A stretch of 64,000 bases of DNA from Monarcha castaneiventris obscurior (taxonomy: Eukaryota > Chordata > Aves > Passeriformes > Monarchidae), in contig JAMPIT010000300.1 of the NCBI GenBank assembly GCA_026261815.1, positions 434,001 through 498,000 of the forward strand. The letters are read 5' to 3'. The position numbers were made by a program, and so were the translations under genes. Positions 27,540 to 39,690 of this stretch are shown piece after piece (positions within the stretch are counted from its first letter, which is position 1; each line of letters starts with the position of its first letter). The notes under the pieces are model-generated. The model did not search any database. It saw nothing but the letters and a program-made list of their open reading frames with translations, and was not told the origin of the DNA.

Positions 27540-28140
27540 ATGAGCTGGACAATTTTTCAGGTGTCCCTACTGCTGGGTATTCCTGCCCAGCGTGGAAATG
27601 TTGTTTCTGCTGTGTCTGTGTGTCCCTGTGGTGTCGGAGGCGATGCTGTGCTCAGTGTCTCTGGGTACCCTGGGCTGCAGCACCGCTCACCGAGGGCTGG
27701 GTCACAGTGAGGCTCCCAAACACACCCCCGGCTTTGGAACATCTCCTCGGAGCTGGGCCACTGTTTTTTCTTGGATGTTTTTCACTGAACAACTCCCAGC
27801 CCTCTCGGGAGCAGTATTTCTCTGGACAGTGCTGTGCAGTTTCATTCCAGTTCCTTGAGCTCGGAACCGCCCCCAAATTCCCGGCCTGGCTGGGTCCGCT
27901 CGGGGTGCTCGGGGCACTGCCCATGGCCATGGCCAGGCCCCTCGTGGCCTGGCTGCCTCTGCTGCTGAGGAGCTGAATCCCGGAGCTGGGCTTTGTCCAG
28001 AGGGACTCTGTGGTGCTGTGAAGACTGGTCAATAAAATCACTCAGATTTGTCATTTGTCCCTGTTTTCAGGTGCTCCCACCCTCATCAGTTGAGGAGGGG
28101 GAGACGGTGGGTTTGAGCAACAGGGGAGCAGTGGGCCCAG
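27540..28140. other. GC-rich, stop-poor segment without recognised gene
   Basis: GC content is raised relative to both sides, giving overlapping open frames on both strands (up to about 129 codons), none with a recognisable domain. A very good acceptor-like tract (TTTGTCCCTGTTTTCAG) ends at 28070, followed by about 95 open bp to a weak GTGAGA donor. The encoded text is low-complexity, so no exon is called. Confidence 0.4.
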
Positions 28141-29840
28141 GGGAAGCTGGACATGGAAAGCTGTGGTGAGATTGAGCATGTTGTGGTGAAGACAGGTGAA
28201 ACATACGGGGCAGGAGAGCTTGGCATGGCCCAGACATAGCCCACAGATTTAATGGCTTTTTCAGTTTGTGCACATTTTTTAGGTTGGCTGAGATTTTTCT
28301 GGTACATCTTCTAGATGAGTACACAATTATTTACGGTTCAATTTTCATTTTTTAATACATAAAATCACATTATTGATACACCTCAGTAAACTTCTAGTTT
28401 GAAATAGATATTAATCAGGTCAAATTGTTGTTCATTAGAATTTATGTGTTTCCCAAGAACATCAGTTTTAGGGCATCAGCATTCTTTCTGGAAAATCAAA
28501 TACTCTGTTCTGTTTATGTGGGTCAGTCCTGGAGTAGCTGCTTAATATCCCATGTCTGGAATTCAGTTTTCTTTTCTCTTGAGTGGGTCAGGAAGGCAGT
28601 TGAAGCAGGCAGTGATGGCTGCTGGGCTTTCATTTCTTTGTGACTGGTAAATGAAACACATGCAGTCTCACCAAACTACATGACTAATGACAACCTCCAG
28701 TGGCTCCTGCAATCAAAGATTAATTTGCTTTATCAAGTTTAAAGAATAGTAGGTGATAAATCATGTCGGAAAGAAATAATCAGTGGCAGGCTGATGTTCT
28801 TTTGCACAGTGGAAGACAGGTGCAATAGAGGATTCATCTGCCATAGACTGTTAATTTTGTTCTCATGCTGATATGTTAATTTTTATTTAGCTGATTTTTC
28901 AGTCAAATGGATTGCATTGTCAACTAATATTTTTACCTAAAATATATAGCACTGGCTTTTACCTCTGAAATTTAACATGTTTAGAGTCTATCACTTGCCA
29001 TCAAAATATTTTCCACTTAATTCCTTTAATAATTGATGGATATATTTCACTCCCATTGAGTTTGCTGTCTTGGAGCACAGCTTAATGTGGACAGGAATAA
29101 AAATATGCTGTACGTATCTAGTGCATGCATAATATATTTCTGTTCCCTGCTGTTGATTGTTTTTCAGCCAGATCTCCTCTCCTGTTCTCTCTGTGAGAGA
29201 AGGCTGATGTTAGTCCCAGCAGCCACCCTGGTGCTGCAGTTGTTTTGGGTGCTGGCCCCTCCAGGTGCTGGGCAGTTGAGGTTTGACCCGTGCAGGACCT
29301 GTTGCCACTTCCTCCTGTCCGCTGGTAGCACAGCACAGAGGGATCAGAGTGGAGCAGGAGGGAGCCAGTTCTCCCTGCCTCTCACTTAATGAAGCCATTC
29401 AGAGACTGCAGCTCTGTCACTTCTGCAATTATTGAATATAACCAGCCCAATGAAATCTGCAGTTAACAAAATACCATTGTGGTATGCCATGGCATAGCAT
29501 GACATTGACTGACCTGCATTTACTGTGAATCCTGGTGTACACAGAGCAAGAGCTGCAGTTGTTTGCTTTTCAAGGAAAATCCTGTGCTGACTTAGCTCTC
29601 CAGCTGCAGTTGATAGTTGACCATTTTCAGTTTATATTTCCATTAAACCATAACCTATACCATACACCATAAACCATAACAATAACATATTTGGCAACAA
29701 TATTTTCTGTGTGTAAGAAAATTTTAGTAATGGAATAAACCAGATTCTGTAAACTTCAGTCCTGCCCAGCAATGTGTGTAATTTCATACCAATATGGGAG
29801 CCCTCTAGTGGCATTCCGAGCGCTGGAAGTGTGGCTGGCA
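28141..29840. other. non-coding sequence, no gene seen
   Basis: AT-rich sequence with a moderately GC-rich stretch at about 29160-29400. No transposon end or coding exon recognised. Confidence 0.5.
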
Positions 29841-30003
29841 GAGTGCAGGGAGTGCAGGGTGTGCAGGGTGTGCAGGGTGTGCAGGGTGCAGGGTGTGCAG
29901 GGTACAGGGTGTGCAGGGTGTGAGGGGTGTGCAGGGTGTGCAGGGTGTGCAGGGTGTTCAGGGTGTGCAGGCTGTGCAGGGTACAGGGTGCAGGGTACAG
30001 GGG
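29841..30003. repeat. minisatellite, about 9-bp GTGTGCAGG units
   Basis: About 17-18 tandem units of a GTGTGCAGG-type 9-mer fill this stretch, with shorter variants (GTGCAGG, GTACAGG) and single-base changes. Because the unit length is a multiple of three, reading frames stay open and encode Cys-Arg-Val, Gly-Cys-Ala or Val-Gln-Gly triplets on the plus strand and His-Thr-Leu on the minus strand. This explains the 151- and 175-codon frames crossing it, which are not genes. Arrays of this kind are usually length-polymorphic. Confidence 0.93.
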
Positions 30004-33000
30004 ATTGTCGTGGGACAGCACGAACCCAGCTGCCGCCACGGCTTCAGGGAACCAAGGGACTTCCCGGGAAGCCTCTAACGCTGAGGGAGTTGCATTTTGC
30101 AAGGGGAAAAATGGTAGCTGGCTCTTGCACATGCAGTAAATGGGTTTCTCAGGACCCATCTGTCCCAGCTGATTGTACTGAGATCAGCAAGGCAACACTT
30201 ACAGTGCATATATTAAAAGCTACATAGCATAAAGATTAAATTTTTTTTAAAACCCTTTTCTTTTGAAACAAAAGAAAAAATTTTGCAGGGAGGATCAGCT
30301 TGACAAAAGTAGATCTTAAGTAAGCCATTAGCTGCCAGCTGTTCACAGGCAGTTCTGTTAAATGTGGTTTTTTGGAATGTTGGAGTCACAAACCCACCCT
30401 CCTGCTGCACACTGAATTTGGGCCATTGGCTTGTTGGTGTAAGGACCGAGCAGTGAGACCAGAGGAGTGTGATGGGTTCTGTGTCCTACCAGCAGGTCTC
30501 TCTTTCCCCTGCACCATTTCAGGTTTGTACCTGCAGGCTGGCCTGGGCACTGGCCTCAGAGACTGACTGATGCTGACTCCTTAGCCCTGCTAAAGCAGGA
30601 ATGTACAGGGAGTCCTGAAAGTACAGCTGTTTAAAAACTGGCCGCCCTCTCTTTCTCTTTAATTTTGTCCTTAGTAATGCAGATTTCTGAAATGATACAG
30701 CAATGCTGCTCTGGTGGGTTTGTGCCATTCTGCTAGTGCTAGAAAGCTGAAAATACAGGTTAATCCTTCAGAAAAACCTGTCTACTCATCAGTCTACGTT
30801 TAGGGATGGGGGAGAAAAGGAAACAACATTTTACTTATTTGTGTGTAATCTTCAATTACTAAAATATCCATATTTACCTTTTTCCGGCTCCCAATCTTTA
30901 ATGTTAAAAGAATTCTCAGAGCAAAAACTTAAATTAGAATTCAATTTGAGTTAACATTAATGATTTAAGTTTAAAACTTACAACAGTAAAAACAGGACTC
31001 CCTTAAACTAAGTGTTAAAAGGAAAGCCAGGCTGAGCCAGGCTGTGTGTCCTGAGTGCTGAGCAGGGGGGAGATCAGCTCCCTGACCCACTGGGGATGCT
31101 CTGTCCCACACTGCTGCTTGTCTCTAAACACCCTTACCCCTTAGCTTCCTCACTTTAAAGCCATTCAGATGTCCAGGTAAAAAATGCCTATAAAGCCATC
31201 CTAAATTACATTGTGATGCTGATGGAAGGAAGAGAGAGCACTTAGAGATGCTTCTTAAAAAGCACAGCACTCTCTTGAAAAGAAATCACACATCAGCCGT
31301 ACCTGTGGAGTGTCGCACAAGTGCTGCTCATCCCCACCTCTTCCTGTGCCAGAACTTAGTGTCCTCTCAGACTCCAGGGTTTAGAAGGTGATGCAAACTG
31401 GGGCTGGAGATCATCAGCCTGGAACTGAGACCGTTACAGCCAGGCCTGTTTTATTGTGATGTTACTCTTGGCATAAGTCATGGTTCCTTCTTAATACAGT
31501 GATGGCTCTGGGAATAGATTTGGGGACTGAGGTAAGAAAAGTCTGTGTTTGTCTATTTTGGGCCAAAAAAGAAAAATATCCCCCTCTCAATTTTAATCTA
31601 AAATTCTGTAGCTAAATTAAGACATTTCATAACTTTCCTTCAGCAGTCTTTAGGAATACAACCCATCATAACAGCACTTTCACCCTGGAAAAATATCTGT
31701 AGCTGTCAAGTTGATAACAGATGAGTGAAGATAGGTAATAAATAATAGTATGGACAGTCTTCTTGTTTGAACATATTTTGCCAAAAGCACTGAATATAAA
31801 GTTGGGTGAGAGAAAGGAGAAACATTCTCTGGGTATTACTGACATACTTTATGATGACTTAGTGGAACACCTTGTGGACAACTGCGCTTTTGTTTGCAGG
31901 TGTTCTAAAGCTGTCACACCTCTGTTTCTCTCACACAACAAAGTCAAGAGCTAATTCATTGTTAATTGTTGAATGTTTCTTTTTATAGTAATCAGAGATG
32001 CCCTAGGAGCCGTGTGGTTTCCTTAGCTTCTTACGCTTTCAAAAAATGATCAAGTCACAACCTTAATATTTAAAGCAGTACAGCTTGGGTTCTTCTATAG
32101 AATGCTTGAACTGAGGAAGGCTTGGGGTTTTTCCACTTATGAAAAAGGTGTATTTTAGTTAAAAAAAAAATGAAAGTAAACATTTTCTGCAGAGCATCTG
32201 GTTCAGGTTTGTGTCAGACTTTGCCAGTGTGTGGTGTAGCAGGGTGTGATTTTCATGCCTAATTGGATTAGTAGAAGGCAGAACAACTGGTACATCTCTG
32301 TGCATCTGCACAGGAAGGAGCAGTGATAAGCTGTCTCACCCAGGCAGTGTGCAGGCTGGGGCAGTGGAGACTGTTATCTTGTCTATAACCATTTTCCATA
32401 TCCTGAAATCAAATTTGCAGAACAAACAGCATTTGGGCTATGCTTCATATTTCATTAGATACACGCATCCTCACAAAATTATTACCAGACTATGTGGAGA
32501 TCTTTCTGACATTTGTGTTTGTGTGCTTATAGAGTAATCAAAAATGCTAGTAATGTTCTGCTATGAATCTGTTTCACTTACAGGACTATATTTTTAAAGT
32601 ACACTTTCCAGACTTAAATGCACTTTTGTTAAACATCACAGGAAGGCAGACAGTCTTCTGTCTTCTTCCACTTGCCATTTTTCTGAAACAAGGAGAGGAA
32701 AAATACCCCAAGTATTTCAGTGTTGTGTTTCACATAGGTTTCATCTGTATCATGTTTGTTGGAAGAGTTGGTAGTTGGCACCAATTTGGATCAAAAGAAC
32801 TGCAGTTAGGAAGGCCATGTGGAAGGTTCCATATTATTTCTCCAGAGCATTCTCACTACTGACAAGTTGTTTCTTGAGGCATGTAGCTCTATTGAGAAAG
32901 ACGTCTGCTGGGAACAAATATTTTATTTCTGAAGCAGGGTTTTATATCAATTTTAGTATTAAATTATTTGTATAGATATCATCTACACAATAATGTGGCT

Positions 33001-35774
33001 GATCACAAGATACATAAAAGCTTTACTATGTAAGTCAATATAAAATCATATTATTTTAGTTTTTATAAGAATGTGCACAGAATCTGATGATTTAAGTAAC
33101 ATTAATAGAATAGAGTATCTTTGAATGAGCTCTTAACAGCACAAGTCCATTCTAGTTTATGCATTTTCTTAAATAACCAATTTCTGCTGAATAACAGTAA
33201 TTGTTATTTAGATATTAATGTAATCAGCTCAATATGTGTGCTATATTATGTGAACTAAAATTTTAGTTTTGCAATATCTCAGAAGAGAAGGGTGAGCCAG
33301 CAGCACCATTCCAGCTCCCTGGGCTTCTGAGGTGCTGCAGATTCTTCAGCTGTTGAGAACAGCTGTGTCTGATGGCATCTGTCATCTTTGCATAGACGAG
33401 ATTATCGTGTTTGCTAAAGAAGACAGCAAAACCGACCCAAGTGTTGCTCTGTGCCGTATTAAAGACTGGTACTGTCAGTCATGCTGTGAAAAGAGGGCAA
33501 TACCTGTGGCCTGGGTGCACCTGCAGACGCTGTGGTCACGCTGCCAGCCGAGTCCTGCAGGAGCCAAGGGCTGTGTAGGACACTGGGCTGCCGTGGCTGC
33601 TGTGTGCTGGGGCACCTGGAGCTCCTGTCTGGCTCCTCAGCATCAGCCGCCTTGTCCTCTCCTGTGTTCACTGCTGTGCCTCATTCAGCCGTGGGGTGAG
33701 AGCGCCTTTATTTACTGTGCCCTGCATTTTTCTCTCTTAGCCTAGTGACTGTCTGTGTTTCTCCTGCCAGAGCCAAGGCAGGCTGTGTTTTTCTGTGCAC
33801 AACTTCAGGGTGTCACGCCCTTGTTTCCAACTTTAACCTCAAAGGCTGCAGTCTCAAGCTTCTCATGTGTTACCGAGAATAATCACTGATCAAGATTCTT
33901 GACCAATTTTGATTGATTGGTTTCATTAGTTTTTATTACTTTTGTAAGCTTTTCGATAAATACTCACTTAACTATAATTCTGCTCCCTGCTGGTGATCCA
34001 GTGTTGGATCTATTGCTGTGTTATCTGTACAGCATATTTGTGTTTGGAATTTCTTGACTTATAGTGTGCTCTGTCAAATTTTGGCTGTATTTTTAGTTGC
34101 TTAATTTCAGCAAAAGCTTAATATATGCAACTTTCTCTTCAAATTATACCTCTCAAATACTTTGTGTGCCCATAGGTCAGATCAGTCCATTCCTTTTTCC
34201 TAAGCTCTTGCTTGATTTCAGTGTCCTGTGTTTTAGCTTAAATTCTTGGGTGAAATTTGGAGTTGACAAATTTTCAGTGTCCGAGTATCACTATGTGTTT
34301 TCATATATATAAAAATATCTATAACTCCTCCTGAACCAAAGTGTTGGTTTTTAGGTTCTGTCCTATTAAATTCTCTTTCCACTCTGCAGCACTTTGAGGG
34401 CTCCTGTTCCTCAAAGGACCCTCCTGGTACAGACACACCAGGCTTCATTCTCTGCCATCTTAAAATTGCACCAATATTTCATCTCCACAAGTAGACAGAC
34501 TAACCTGAATTAGGAAACCACAGGCTCTGCTTTGTTTGTTGTCCTGGCCACCTGGTTTGTTAAACCTTGTTTTCGTCTGCTTTAGATAAGGAATGTCTTT
34601 GACTTGGTGTTTTAGCCACTGATGCAAAATACAAGAAAACACATATTATCAAAGTAAACCTGGGGTTATAGGACTAGAAAAGTGTCTGGAAACTATTTCC
34701 CACCTCATTTTGCACCAAGCAGTGCTTGGCCAGAGTGAGAGATGTGCCCCACAGCATATCAGTTCAGAGTGATGGATGGTTGTGGGGGTGCTGGGCTGTG
34801 GGAGGAATTCCTGGTCCTTCCGTCTCCTACTAACATGTCAGGGGTGTTGTCTTAACAGGGAACAACAACGTCTTAAACGTTTTTATGTGTAGGGAGTTAA
34901 GATTTGTTTTCACGCTCAATTAAAGAACTTCCATTCTGGAACTACAGAGGGAAAGTTGTGTGAGCAAAGGAAACCAAAGCTTCAGAAGCTGTAAAAATCA
35001 TTGTGAGTGGAGGAAATAATATTACAACTACACATCTGAATTTTATATGCATGATGATATAGAGACAATTAAAATATATGTAATGCTTAGTTTAATGATT
35101 TATGAGACAATCAGATTGCAAGGAACAAATTGATGAAAATAGTTGAGCACATCAGCCTAAAAATAATGCAGATGGAAAGACAAAGACAGTGCACCTCAGT
35201 GTTCTGTGCCATCAGCTGTGAGGGCTGGCCATGGAGCAAAAACATTTAAGAGCAGTTCAATGAGCTTAATAGATACGTCTAAATTAAAGCATTTCTTGGA
35301 GAGATGCATGATAAAATAAAACTGCAGGGTTTTTTTTGTTTTAAATCTGTTTTAACAAAGAAAGGCTTTCCCAAAGCTCTGATACTTTGTTTAATTAAAA
35401 ATACAAATTGTGGTTTGCATGGTATGTGCTGGAGAATTATTGTTTTATATTACAGCAATATGTTGCAATTATTATTGAAAACCTTATTTAATTTTTAGAT
35501 TCAGGTGTAAATCAGTGTTATCATGCAATAATTGAAAAATTGTGCTCATCTTTTTTTCTGAAGGTATCTTGAAGGGCATTAATTAAAAATGCGATTTATT
35601 TTAAAAATACTTTCACCTGACCTGCTGGTGCAAATTTTATATTTAGTTATGTTAATATGTAGGAAAGCCTTAAAAAGTTACCTTTTGTTTAATCTTATGT
35701 GGAGCCCCTGGTTCATGCTTGTCTGTTTAATAAAGGGTCAGATTTTATTTATGTGGTTAAGTAGAACATAAATG
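30004..35774. other. non-coding sequence with a small hairpin, no gene seen
   Basis: A perfect hairpin has arms TTTTCTTTTG (30256-30265) and CAAAAGAAAA (30269-30278) with a 3-nt loop. At 33332-33745 a frame of 137 codons (non-ATG start) shows Cys-rich text but matches no family I recognise. The remainder is AT-rich single-copy-looking DNA. Confidence 0.5.
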
Positions 35775-36420
35775 TAGACACTTCACACGATGTACCATGT
35801 AAATGTAAGCCTTTGTAGTTACAAGTTTTTGTAGCTGGAGAATTGTTTTAAAAGGCATGTAATTTATTAGCTATCAGTAGCTGCTTTATTGCCTTGCCGC
35901 GCTGCAGTAATAAATAAAAGAAAGTGAGCTGATTTTACAAATGGCACACAAGGTGCACATTTTGTGAAAAAAGTCTTTTTTTAAAGAATTGGCATTAAAT
36001 CCTTTTTTGTGATGACAAAGAGGCTAAGAGTGCAAACTGTATTTTCTGTTTATCGAAAACAGAGTCTCTTTTTCTCGAGGGCATTTTTTCCTATGATCAT
36101 CAAGGGATTTCAAAAGCAATAAAGTGTGGAATCATTGTTCGACTTGAACAGTATTAAAACTTAGGTTTTAATTTCAGTGAAGTAATAAGATTTGAACCTG
36201 TCTCACATTACAGCACTGTAAGGCATTTAGCAATTGTATTTTAAAGGAGGTTTTTAAAATGCAGCTCACTTGAAAGCTGTCTATCGAGTAATTAATAGTT
36301 TCTCCTCAGCACAGGCTGTTTTGAATCATACTAAGAAATCTTGGGTTTGTTAATAACAAATTAAGATAATTGTAAGGAAGTTAATTCCTAATTAGTTTAA
36401 ACCTACAAACTTTTTTGCCC
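35775..36420. promoter_or_regulatory. possible conserved non-coding element (weak)
   Basis: A long, even AT-rich block with many TAAT/ATTA and TTGAA-type motifs (for example GAGTAATTAATAG near 36285 and CTAATTAGTTTAAACC near 36390) and no repeat signature. It resembles gene-desert enhancers in texture. Cross-species alignment would decide. Confidence 0.18.
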
Positions 36421-38106
36421 CTTTCTGAGATGGATTTTCAAATGAAGACAAAAAAATAGAGACTGAGGTTTTCAGCGTGATTTTCATCTTAGAATTTAAA
36501 AGGAATCTTCCATGTTTACCTGTACATTTCAAGAAACTTTGTTTCTTGGTTAGCAGCATATGTCAGCTTGCCTCTAAGCAGTGGTGAAGTATTTAATCTG
36601 TACCCATACTTTATAGCATTAATGCAATTTCTGTTTCAGAAGTGCACGTTGAGGATAATTCCGCAGAGCTTCTCTCCTCTGTTCTGACACGGGGAACGCT
36701 GGGATACTGGAACTTACTGTGCCCGGTTTGGCACAGATATTCTCTGGGCTCAAACTGAAAATATTCCTTCAGGTTTGTTGGTAAAATGAGAGCTGATGGG
36801 AGCACAGCCTTACCTGTGCCCTGCAGCCGGAAATGAGCAGGTGTGATTTTGGGGAGGGGAAGTTTGGACACAGGTGCCAGTTCCAGGAGCCACGGTGCCA
36901 GCGCGGGAGCCGTGAGCTATGGCCTTCCCTGATGATTTTGAGCGGTAACTGCCTCCATTAGCCATCAGGTTTGTTTCTGTATTTTAGTAGATGGCCTCGA
37001 CTGTAAATATTAGAGGATCTAAAATAAATCAACATATTATCCTAAGGATACAAAACGTAAGAGCTATTTGTGGCTAGGAAGCTGTGACAGATAGTTTGGA
37101 TGAGGCAGATGATTGCCCGCCTCTCGGATCTGGCTCCCATTGCTGTGCCTGCAGGCAGTGTGGTGTTATAGTTGTATATTGATGTCAGGGTTACTACTGA
37201 GTGGCTAGCAATGACAGATGTCTATAATTAGAGGCAATGCTGCCAGTATTTCAGAGGAGCCGGCCTATGTTGAACAATTATTTTATTTCTGGCTTGCCAA
37301 AGAGGGTTGTTCAAATTGCCGGTATTAGCTGTGGTGACTGTAACACCTCTCCTTATGCCCTGGGATAAATGTGCAAAAGCTTGTTGTCACGTACAACCCT
37401 GGTGCAAAACCTCTTCAGAAGACATGATTCTGCTAAATTTCATGTGCTTAAGGCTTGATCTGGAGATGCAAAACACCTGCAGTGATGTTAGTACAGTGGA
37501 ATAAGTTTTAGCTATGGAAATTTTAGAGCTATACTAAAGAGCTCTGATTTTTATTGCTTGTTTTTAAGTGCCAAATTGATGTTGATTCTTCAGCAGAATT
37601 GTGCATCTTTCTTTCAAGATTTTCAGAAAACATGGATTAAGAAAAGGAGAAACAAACAAATAAATAAAAGCTGAGAGATAGTCATTGAAATAGAGATCAA
37701 TTTCCATGTAAGAGGTTTATTGCTGGCACCGTATGGGCATTTTATAGAGCAGGAAGCAGGGAGTTAATCACTCCAGCACCCCAGACTCCTCTGAATCCTC
37801 CAACTAACGGGGAAGGACTGGGGAACAGGGCCTGGAAAACAGCCTTTGCGGGAACTGTTAATACCTCTTACTGTCTGAGCTTGTGATGACAGAGTATTTC
37901 AACAGACTAGGAGGGAAATAACATCCATGACAATGACTGAGCCACACAGCAGATTTACCCTTTCCCCTAAAACAGAACGCTTAGTTATAATAACAATCTC
38001 CTGGTTCTTAACTGTTATTTCGTAGTAGGTCTCTTTCAGTTGAGGATACCTTTATTCAGTATTTTAAGTCAGGTTTAGAGGTAAGACAATAAATAGAAGA
38101 TATCAT
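36421..38106. other. non-coding sequence, no gene seen
   Basis: A relatively smooth stretch at about 36950-37260 could also be conserved non-coding DNA. No exon, RNA gene or transposon recognised. Confidence 0.45.
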
Positions 38107-38601
38107 TTACGTAATTGGTGTGGGTGCTCTGATAGTGACAAACACAGGTAGCAAGTGGTTGGGAGAGTAGCCTACGTACAAGCTAGCTGAAAGCCCACCT
38201 GAATCTTCAGATATCCTGTCTGAGCTACCTGAGGCATTTCCTTGGGGCTTGTTTTGGAGAGTTTCTTCATTTAGAGAGTTTAGTCTAAACCAACAGGTTA
38301 GCTCATTCTCTTGGTTTTGGCTCTGAGTTAAGAGCATTTTGAGATGTTACCTTTTTAAGACAGCTGGTTGGGAGTGGAAGTGACCAAGGTTTTCCTCTGC
38401 TAAGGAGAGGACATAAAAGCCAGGGCTTTTGAAGCCCTTGGTTTGATCAGGAGACAAAGATGAATGATCTGGCACTCTGAGAGTCCAATTAGGGGATTCA
38501 GTGTTCCCATTTCCTGAATCTGTCTGTGGGATGTGGAAGCTGGATTTCTGCTGTGTTATAATGGAGCTTTTAAGTGCTGAAAATTCTAAATACCTGAGCA
38601 T
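38107..38601 (-). other. broken two-part reading frame, possible decayed coding sequence
   Basis: On the minus strand an ATG frame of 84 codons (38601-38347) ends in TAA. The same frame reopens three codons later and runs 76 more codons (38337-38107). The composition is Ser/Asn/Gln/Glu-rich with few hydrophobic runs, like a disordered protein region, which is unlike typical chance frames in AT-rich DNA. I recognise no family. The splice-donor-like AAAAAG|GTAACA next to the stop suggests an exon boundary as another possibility. It may equally be chance. Confidence 0.2.
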
Positions 38602-39525
38602 GATTTAAAAGTAGGGAAAATTGCAAAATGTGTTGTGGCACTCAATACCAAGAATGCCACTTGCAATTAGTGTGGAGGTTTGGTGGGTGCTGCTCAGGGG
38701 TGTTAGTCAGGGAGGTGGGAGGGTAGAACCCTGTGGCAATCACCCCTGCACTGCCTGGATTCCCAAAAAGGCCCTGGGGACAGATGGGCTCCCCTCCGTG
38801 TGCTCCATGTGCTTCAGCTCTGCCAGGCTGGGGTAAATGTGGTGAATGTCTGGTTTTGCCCTCACTGTTCATGAAAAAATGCTTTAATGTTGCAGTGATA
38901 GTTCTCTGCAGCAAGGCCTGGAGAGCTTCAAGGAAGTTATAAAGTCTTTAGCATTTACGCTGTGCCTACGGGTAATAACTTTACTGTAATTTTCTGAAGA
39001 TTCATTATCCAAAATCTTAATTCATTATAATAGCCCTTATGAAAACTATAGAAACGAACATTTTCTTGTGTTTTCTTATTTGCACAGTGTGAGAGATTCA
39101 TTGCTCTGTTTTAATTTGTTTCATGGGGTGTGTTTGAGTACATTCCATACAGTGCTGTTATTGAATTTCTGTGACTGTCATTACAGAGCCGTACAACCTT
39201 TAGGAACTCATATTCTGAGCTTCCCAGTTCTGTAATCTGCTTCACATTTAAGAATTGATATAATTAGCTTCTTCAGAGTTATAATGATAGCGCCAAGAAG
39301 AGAAGACCTCCAAAGGCAAAGCAAAGTTAAACATATCTAAGGCCAAAGAGTAGGGAAGAGAGGGAAATAAAGTTTTGGTGAATACTGAATTATTTCTGTT
39401 TTCTTGGTCTCTATTTACATGCAAGTATTTTGCTTTATTAAACACTGCTTTCACAGTTTTATTTTCTTGTCCTTTTGGGACAGTTCAAGGCGTTGGAAAG
39501 TGTATGTTTATGTAACTTGAACTGA
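38602..39525. other. non-coding sequence, no gene seen
   Basis: A moderately GC-rich segment at about 38680-38830 is followed by AT-rich DNA. Nothing is recognised. Confidence 0.5.
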
Positions 39526-39690
39526 AGCCCGGAGAAGCTGTGGCTGCCCCATCTTTGGAAGTATCCAAGGCCAGACTGGATGGGGCTTGGAGCAACCTGA
39601 GATAGTGGAAGGTGTCCCTGCCCATGGGCTGGATGGGACTGGATGGACTTTAAGGTCCCTTCCAAGCCTAATCTTTCTGTGATTCTATAA
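39526..39690 (+). mobile_element. CR1 LINE, 3' end fragment
   Basis: The order GAGAAGCTGTGGCTGCCCCA, GGCCAGACTGGATGGGGCTT, GTGGAAGGTGTCCCTGCCCA, TTTAAGGTCCCTTCCAA and a terminal TGTGATTCTATAA is the standard 3' region of an avian CR1 subfamily. The copy is 5'-truncated to about 165 bp and is non-coding. Confidence 0.92.

Noticed and set aside
28071..28166. Exon-like segment after a very good acceptor
   Set aside because: Donor is weak and the text is low-complexity Gly/Glu-rich. Without transcript data it is not distinguishable from chance.
29632..30227. 175-codon minus and 151-codon plus frames
   Set aside because: Both are kept open by the 9-bp minisatellite, whose unit is a multiple of three, and show only repeated triplets.
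31508..31533. Short ATG frame with the text GIDLGT before a GTAAGA donor, recalling the phosphate-binding motif of sugar kinases and Hsp70
   Set aside because: Only ten codons; a six-residue resemblance is expected by chance and nothing nearby supports the family.
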